From Alkalihalobacillus sp. AL-G (GTDB taxonomy: Bacteria > Bacillota > Bacilli > Bacillales > Fictibacillaceae): a DNA stretch of 64,000 nucleotides. This document shows, piece by piece, positions 60,366-64,000 of this stretch. The stretch is taken from assembly GCF_030643805.1 (NCBI RefSeq), contig NZ_CP094656.1:2108001-2172000 (forward strand), in the 5' to 3' direction. The notes below the pieces were generated by a model, which saw nothing but the letters and a program-made list of their open reading frames with translations, made no database searches and was not told the DNA's origin. The stretch's first letter is position 1. Each line of letters begins with the position of its first letter. The translations under genes were made by a program, and so were the position numbers.

Positions 60366-60650
60366 TTGAAACATTATGAAAGTACTTTAGCGAAAGTATT
60401 AAAAAATGTTGGAATAATACATGTAGTGATCGGCTTGATTGGTGGCATAATTTCTGCCTTTGTTGTCGGTTTTATCACAATGTTATTCTGGTGGTGGGGA
60501 GGTTTTGTTGGAGGACTCATCTATTGGGCACTAGGGGAATTGATCAATCAGTTCGATGAAACACATGACCTCCAAGTACAGCAAATGAAAAACATTGAAA
60601 GAAAGCTTGATACTGTCCTTGAACGGTTGGATGAGCAACGTGATCGTTAG
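60366..60650 (+). CDS. Small membrane protein with C-terminal helix
   Basis: 94 residues from TTG with AAAGGAGG seven bases before. Two close helices (VVIGLIGGIISAFVVGFI, FWWWGGFVGGLIYWALG) followed by a coiled-coil-like tail (QVQQMKNIERKLDTVLERL). The tail could bring together subunits. Function unknown. Confidence 0.7.
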   Translation: MKHYESTLAKVLKNVGIIHVVIGLIGGIISAFVVGFITMLFWWWGGFVGGLIYWALGELINQFDETHDLQVQQMKNIERKLDTVLERLDEQRDR

Positions 60651-60745
60651 TTCAATACATAGTACACAAATTTTTGGCGTTTAACTTGAATCATTAAGAG
60701 GGATTAACGAGTTTTGAGTCAGCCCCTATAGTAATAGCGCAAATA

Positions 60746-60792
60746 CGGCGATCGCCTACGCTAAGGTCCTGGCGATCGCCGAGTTTTCTTTT
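60746..60792. terminator. Strong terminator with GGCGATCGCC arms
   Basis: CGGCGATCGCC (60746-60756) pairs perfectly with GGCGATCGCCG (60771-60781), followed on the plus strand by AGTTTTCTTTTTT. Each arm is itself a 10-base palindrome, GGCGATCGCC. Confidence 0.9.
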
Positions 60793-62181
60793 TTAGTCAT
60801 TAAACCAGTTGCCCATTATCCCATTTGGGCTTGTATCATCGTTAGCCGTTTGGAGTGCTTCAGCGATATTGATGACACCGCTCCCTGTAAAAACATCCTT
60901 TCCGGGCCGTCCAACGTCCTCTGTTGTTTCCTTAATAATGTCGAGTACTTCAGTGTTTTTTAGATCCGGGTTAAGAGAACGAATCAACCCTGCTAAAGCC
61001 GAGACATGAGGCGTTGCCATCGATGTTCCCGATAAGGCTGCGTACTGCCCATCTAGATACGTGCTCGCAATATCTACACCCGGTGCTGCAACGTCTACAT
61101 AATTTCCATAGTTTGAAAAAGAAGCCCTATTCAAATTCTGGTTTACTGCTGCAACTCCTAATACTCCTTCAAACCCTGCGGGATAACTTGTTTGGTTCGT
61201 ATTTTCATTTCCAGTTGCCGCTACTAAAATAACATTTTTATTATTCGCGTAGTCAACCGCTTCTTTCATTGCTTGTGATGCTTTATAATTCCCTAGGCTC
61301 ATATTGATAATATCCGCACCGTGATCGGTTGCCCATCGGATTCCTTTTGCAACATTGAATGACGTCCCGTAGCCTTCTGCGTTCATGGCTTTGATCGGCA
61401 TGATTAAGTTATACCACGTCATTCCTGCAACCCCAAGACCATTATTCGTTTCTGAAGCGATGATACCTGCTACATGGGTACCGTGCCCATTATCATCATT
61501 TGGTGTAGGACTATCGGTCAGCACGTTATAACCGTCTGTAAGTCGCCCCATGAGATCCGGATGCTTCATATCTACACCTGTATCAATAACCGCAATGACA
61601 ACATTCTCATTGCCTCTTGAAATATTCCAACCATCCTCGGTTTGTATTGCTGGTAGATTCCACTGATATTGTTGATAAAGCCGATCGTTGGTTATCGCAT
61701 TTTGTAAGTAAATATAATTCGGCTCTGCAAACACAACATCATTTCTTTTTTTAAAATAGTCGATCAGATCTGGTGTAGAGAGGGATTTCGCCCTAAAAAT
61801 ATAGGTGGAATCCAGCTTTTCAGCTACTTCACCATCGATTGCTTTGTTAATTTGTAAAAGTTCATCGGAATCCGGTTTCACTTCAAACTTAACGGTTGCT
61901 TCATGCTCTTGGAAATGACTGTTCACCTTATTTTCATGGGTAATGACACCAAAGGAAGGGTCTGTGTTCAATTTTTGCACCAGCTTAGTTCCGAATTCGA
62001 GTGAATTTATTTCAACAAGTTGATCCGAATGCCGCGAAATTCCTAGAGGCTGAGGGCTGTTTGGATTGATCTCGCTACCTTGGCCTCTTGGAGCCTCAAC
62101 TTCATTTGCTGGATAAAAAACGAATACTAGAGCTAATGCGAACAATGATGTCAATATGACCGCGACTGACTTGAATCTCAT
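60793..62181 (-). CDS. Secreted subtilisin-like serine protease
   Basis: 462 residues. Signal peptide (VAVILTSLFALALVFVFYPA), a propeptide with an inhibitor-I9-like fold (about 50-155, ATVKFEVKPDSDELLQINKA), then the S8 domain with Asp in VIAVIDTGVDM, His in NGHGTHVAGI, oxyanion Asn in AATGNEN and Ser in SGTSMATPHVS. A C-terminal Asn/Asp-rich tail of about 20 residues. ATG 62181 follows GAAGGTGA; GTG three codons earlier is inside it. It follows the phosphatase-type gene by about 30 bases, so the two are probably cotranscribed. Confidence 0.9.
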   Translation of the reverse strand: MRFKSVAVILTSLFALALVFVFYPANEVEAPRGQGSEINPNSPQPLGISRHSDQLVEINSLEFGTKLVQKLNTDPSFGVITHENKVNSHFQEHEATVKFEVKPDSDELLQINKAIDGEVAEKLDSTYIFRAKSLSTPDLIDYFKKRNDVVFAEPNYIYLQNAITNDRLYQQYQWNLPAIQTEDGWNISRGNENVVIAVIDTGVDMKHPDLMGRLTDGYNVLTDSPTPNDDNGHGTHVAGIIASETNNGLGVAGMTWYNLIMPIKAMNAEGYGTSFNVAKGIRWATDHGADIINMSLGNYKASQAMKEAVDYANNKNVILVAATGNENTNQTSYPAGFEGVLGVAAVNQNLNRASFSNYGNYVDVAAPGVDIASTYLDGQYAALSGTSMATPHVSALAGLIRSLNPDLKNTEVLDIIKETTEDVGRPGKDVFTGSGVINIAEALQTANDDTSPNGIMGNWFND

Positions 62182-62210
62182 ACGTATCACCTTCTAAGTT
62201 GTCTTTGTAA

Positions 62211-63809
62211 TCAGGTTTTGTCATTTTCCCCCGTATTATTTTTTTGAATCAATGTCATGATATACTGTTTTAAATCAACATGTCGCATTGAGTCTGGCGA
62301 TTGTTCCGAACCGATAATGATCATTGGTGCTGTTGAATCCAATCGATGAAGCGAGCCATGACCAGCACCACCGATATGAGTTGGCGTCTTTTCTGAAATC
62401 AACTCATGTCCAGGTTTTGCATCAACAATAAGAAATCGTGCATCATGGGAAAAGAGTGACCCATAGAGTCGAGAAAATGCATCTGGGTAATTTCCAAACT
62501 GTATCTGGTTCTCATTCATTGATACATCTAACACTGCTGGGTCGCCTTGTATCGACCAACTTTGGCCGTAATCATCTTCGTAATCCCCATCATTTTTCAC
62601 TAATAAAGCTTCGTTATCTTCTGGGCTTTTGATGATTATTCCATCATTTTCTTTCCATGCCGTAAAACCAATTCGTTCATCTGCTAAAAGTAAATCGCTA
62701 ATGTCGTCAAATTTCAATGTCTCATCTAACAAATAAATGTATGCCATCCGTTCATTCACAGCTAGCAATAGTTGGTCATTGGTGTTTATTGGCTGACCAG
62801 GTTTTACGAGATCGAAATCATCAAATATTGAACGCAAATCGATCAAAGCGGTTTCCTTTTCATCTCCAATCGGGGATTGACCACTATCTCCCATCACAAT
62901 CCATGTCGCATTCTCAATCGCTTCTTCTTTCGAGCCGAATGCTTCTAATACCCGCAGCAATTCTTTGTCCGTTTTTGTAATTCCTTTTAAATCCATAGGA
63001 CCGTTTTTATGAACGGTCTTGTCCGGATCAGGAAAGTATGCGAATGTGAATGAAGGTAGCTGGTCTTTTTCAATCAAGTAAATTAATTCATTTGCAGTAT
63101 ATACATCGTTCAATCCAAACCTTTGCCAAAATCGGTTATGGAGTTTATTTTTCGGATTCAGTTGTGACAGACGACCGAGTGAAAGTAAGGATGGACCCAT
63201 CGTTACAAGGTCTTCGGGTAATAAATTCAGGATTGACGCGAACTTAGGTTTAGATAGCGCGTGAGGAGTATCCCCACGATAAATAAGCCCGTTAATTGAA
63301 GCTGAATCCTGATCTGCTTTTGCAAGCTCCTCATGGATGGTCTTTACATTTTTACTTAAGTGTTGGTTGTTCAGATTGATGATTCCATTCTTTAAGACTT
63401 GTTTGACACCAAGTGCCATGATTTCTTTGTTTCCACTGCCGTAGTTGATGAACCGATTCTCATTATTGTCATACCAAACAAGCCCAGGGAGACTGTGTTG
63501 ATCCGGATAGGTTCCAGTCAAAATGGTACTATCAATCGTTACAGACATAGTTGGGTATGCAGAAATCGCTTCTGGAAAGTATTGTCCCTGGTTCTTTAAA
63601 AATTCAAGGGCAGGGGTTTTTTGGGTTTGTATTGCCTTCTGTAAGGAATTGTCCATCATTGAATCGATGACAATAAGAATAACGGGCTTTTTTGATGATG
63701 AAACAGGTTTTTGGATTCCTTTTCCCTCATAGCCATTTATATAAATGAACACAGCCACTACAAGTAATATGACGAAAATAACAACGATTAACTTTATCAA
63801 TGTTCTCAT
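62211..63809 (-). CDS. Membrane-anchored alkaline phosphatase superfamily protein
   Basis: 532 residues: an N-terminal anchor helix (LIKLIVVIFVILLVVAVFIYI) and an outer phosphodiesterase/nucleotide pyrophosphatase domain. Metal-site motifs: ILIVIDSMMD, the nucleophile Thr region AYPTMSVTIDSTILTGTYPD, WIVMGDSGQ, and GGAGHGSLHRLD. It should cleave phosphodiester or phosphomonoester bonds outside the cell. Together with the secreted protease it makes a two-gene unit for outside degradation. Substrate unknown. Confidence 0.85.
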   Translation of the reverse strand: MRTLIKLIVVIFVILLVVAVFIYINGYEGKGIQKPVSSSKKPVILIVIDSMMDNSLQKAIQTQKTPALEFLKNQGQYFPEAISAYPTMSVTIDSTILTGTYPDQHSLPGLVWYDNNENRFINYGSGNKEIMALGVKQVLKNGIINLNNQHLSKNVKTIHEELAKADQDSASINGLIYRGDTPHALSKPKFASILNLLPEDLVTMGPSLLSLGRLSQLNPKNKLHNRFWQRFGLNDVYTANELIYLIEKDQLPSFTFAYFPDPDKTVHKNGPMDLKGITKTDKELLRVLEAFGSKEEAIENATWIVMGDSGQSPIGDEKETALIDLRSIFDDFDLVKPGQPINTNDQLLLAVNERMAYIYLLDETLKFDDISDLLLADERIGFTAWKENDGIIIKSPEDNEALLVKNDGDYEDDYGQSWSIQGDPAVLDVSMNENQIQFGNYPDAFSRLYGSLFSHDARFLIVDAKPGHELISEKTPTHIGGAGHGSLHRLDSTAPMIIIGSEQSPDSMRHVDLKQYIMTLIQKNNTGENDKT

Positions 63810-63929
63810 CCTTTACCAACCTCAATTGAAGATAATGTTTTTAGTATGGCTAACATTGGATAGGATTATTTTCATATTTCAAAACACACTATTCATGAGG
63901 TTAATTCATACAATTTGGAGGTTTTTTTC

Positions 63930-64000
63930 ATGTGGATCCAATACTGTCATGAACAATTTAAAAAGTGGGTCATGTTAATGTTCGAATATGAGTATGAGGA
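63930..64000 (+). CDS. Start of an unidentified gene leaving the window
   Basis: GGAGG lies eight bases before the ATG. The 23 visible codons give MWIQYCHEQFKKWVMLMFEY, with no family visible. The gene continues past the window end. Confidence 0.55.
   Translation, partial: MWIQYCHEQFKKWVMLMFEYEYE

Overview
The window reads as a chromosomal segment of a spore-forming, low-GC member of the Bacillaceae. Evidence: an almost complete gerP spore-germination set, spoIIP, kapB, two YjcZ-type sporulation peptides, a SleB-type cortex hydrolase, a bacilliredoxin, a phosphorelay-type sensor kinase, strong AGGAGG-type ribosome sites, and gene neighbourhoods known from Bacillus subtilis (ypgR-brxA, ypjP-thyA-dfrA, ykoN-ykoP-ykoQ, gltC-gltAB). 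No rRNA, tRNA, CRISPR, prophage or intact insertion sequence was seen. The genus cannot be fixed from sequence alone.

Layout. 0-11.4 kb: ypgR/cvfC and brxA separated by a repeat element with short terminal inverted repeats; an MMPL transporter, a His-rich YjcZ-like peptide, an unknown membrane protein, an MFS transporter, threonine aldolase and tRNA hydroxylase TrhO. 11.4-12.5 kb: seven tandem 52-bp hairpin repeats, followed by a glutaredoxin-like gene whose first active-site cysteine codon is TGA, with a hairpin downstream that fits the bacterial SECIS pattern. 12.7-16.2 kb: sporulation genes (SleB-like hydrolase, kapB, spoIIP), including a 48-codon internally deleted copy of spoIIP directly upstream of the full gene. 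16.2-23.7 kb: ypjP, thyA-dfrA, 2H phosphoesterase, acyl-CoA thioesterase, an orphan PAS histidine kinase, M42 aminopeptidase and a GDSL hydrolase. 23.7-34.7 kb: ykoQ/ykoP/ykoN homologues, a YhcN-type lipoprotein, and gltC divergent from gltAB.

34.9-42.9 kb: intracellular subtilisin, alpha/beta hydrolase, aldo/keto reductase, then a 530-bp intergenic region with five consensus DnaA boxes and three TetR-type operators in front of an ABC exporter-tetR operon; DUF502 and MFS genes follow. 42.9-53.8 kb: small motility-type protein, MATE exporter, yfmJ-like reductase, LysE exporter, nucleoside hydrolase, methyltransferase, DeoR regulator, a phospholipase-C-like/GNAT pair, several very small genes, and an unusual fusion of a degenerate dihydroorotate-dehydrogenase-like domain to a duplicated membrane domain. 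53.8-64 kb: YjiH-type membrane protein, the rearranged gerP cluster flanked by extra GerPA/GerPF-like proteins and two Hsp20-like genes, small membrane proteins, and a secreted subtilisin paired with an alkaline-phosphatase-superfamily protein.

The strongest candidates for something new are the possible selenoprotein with its SECIS-like hairpin (12.2 kb), the DnaA-box cluster merged with a TetR-controlled promoter (38.1-38.35 kb), the DHODH-like/membrane fusion (51.9 kb), the mini-spoIIP (14.7 kb) and the 52-bp hairpin array (11.7 kb). All functional statements come from reading the sequence and remembered family features; no database search was run.
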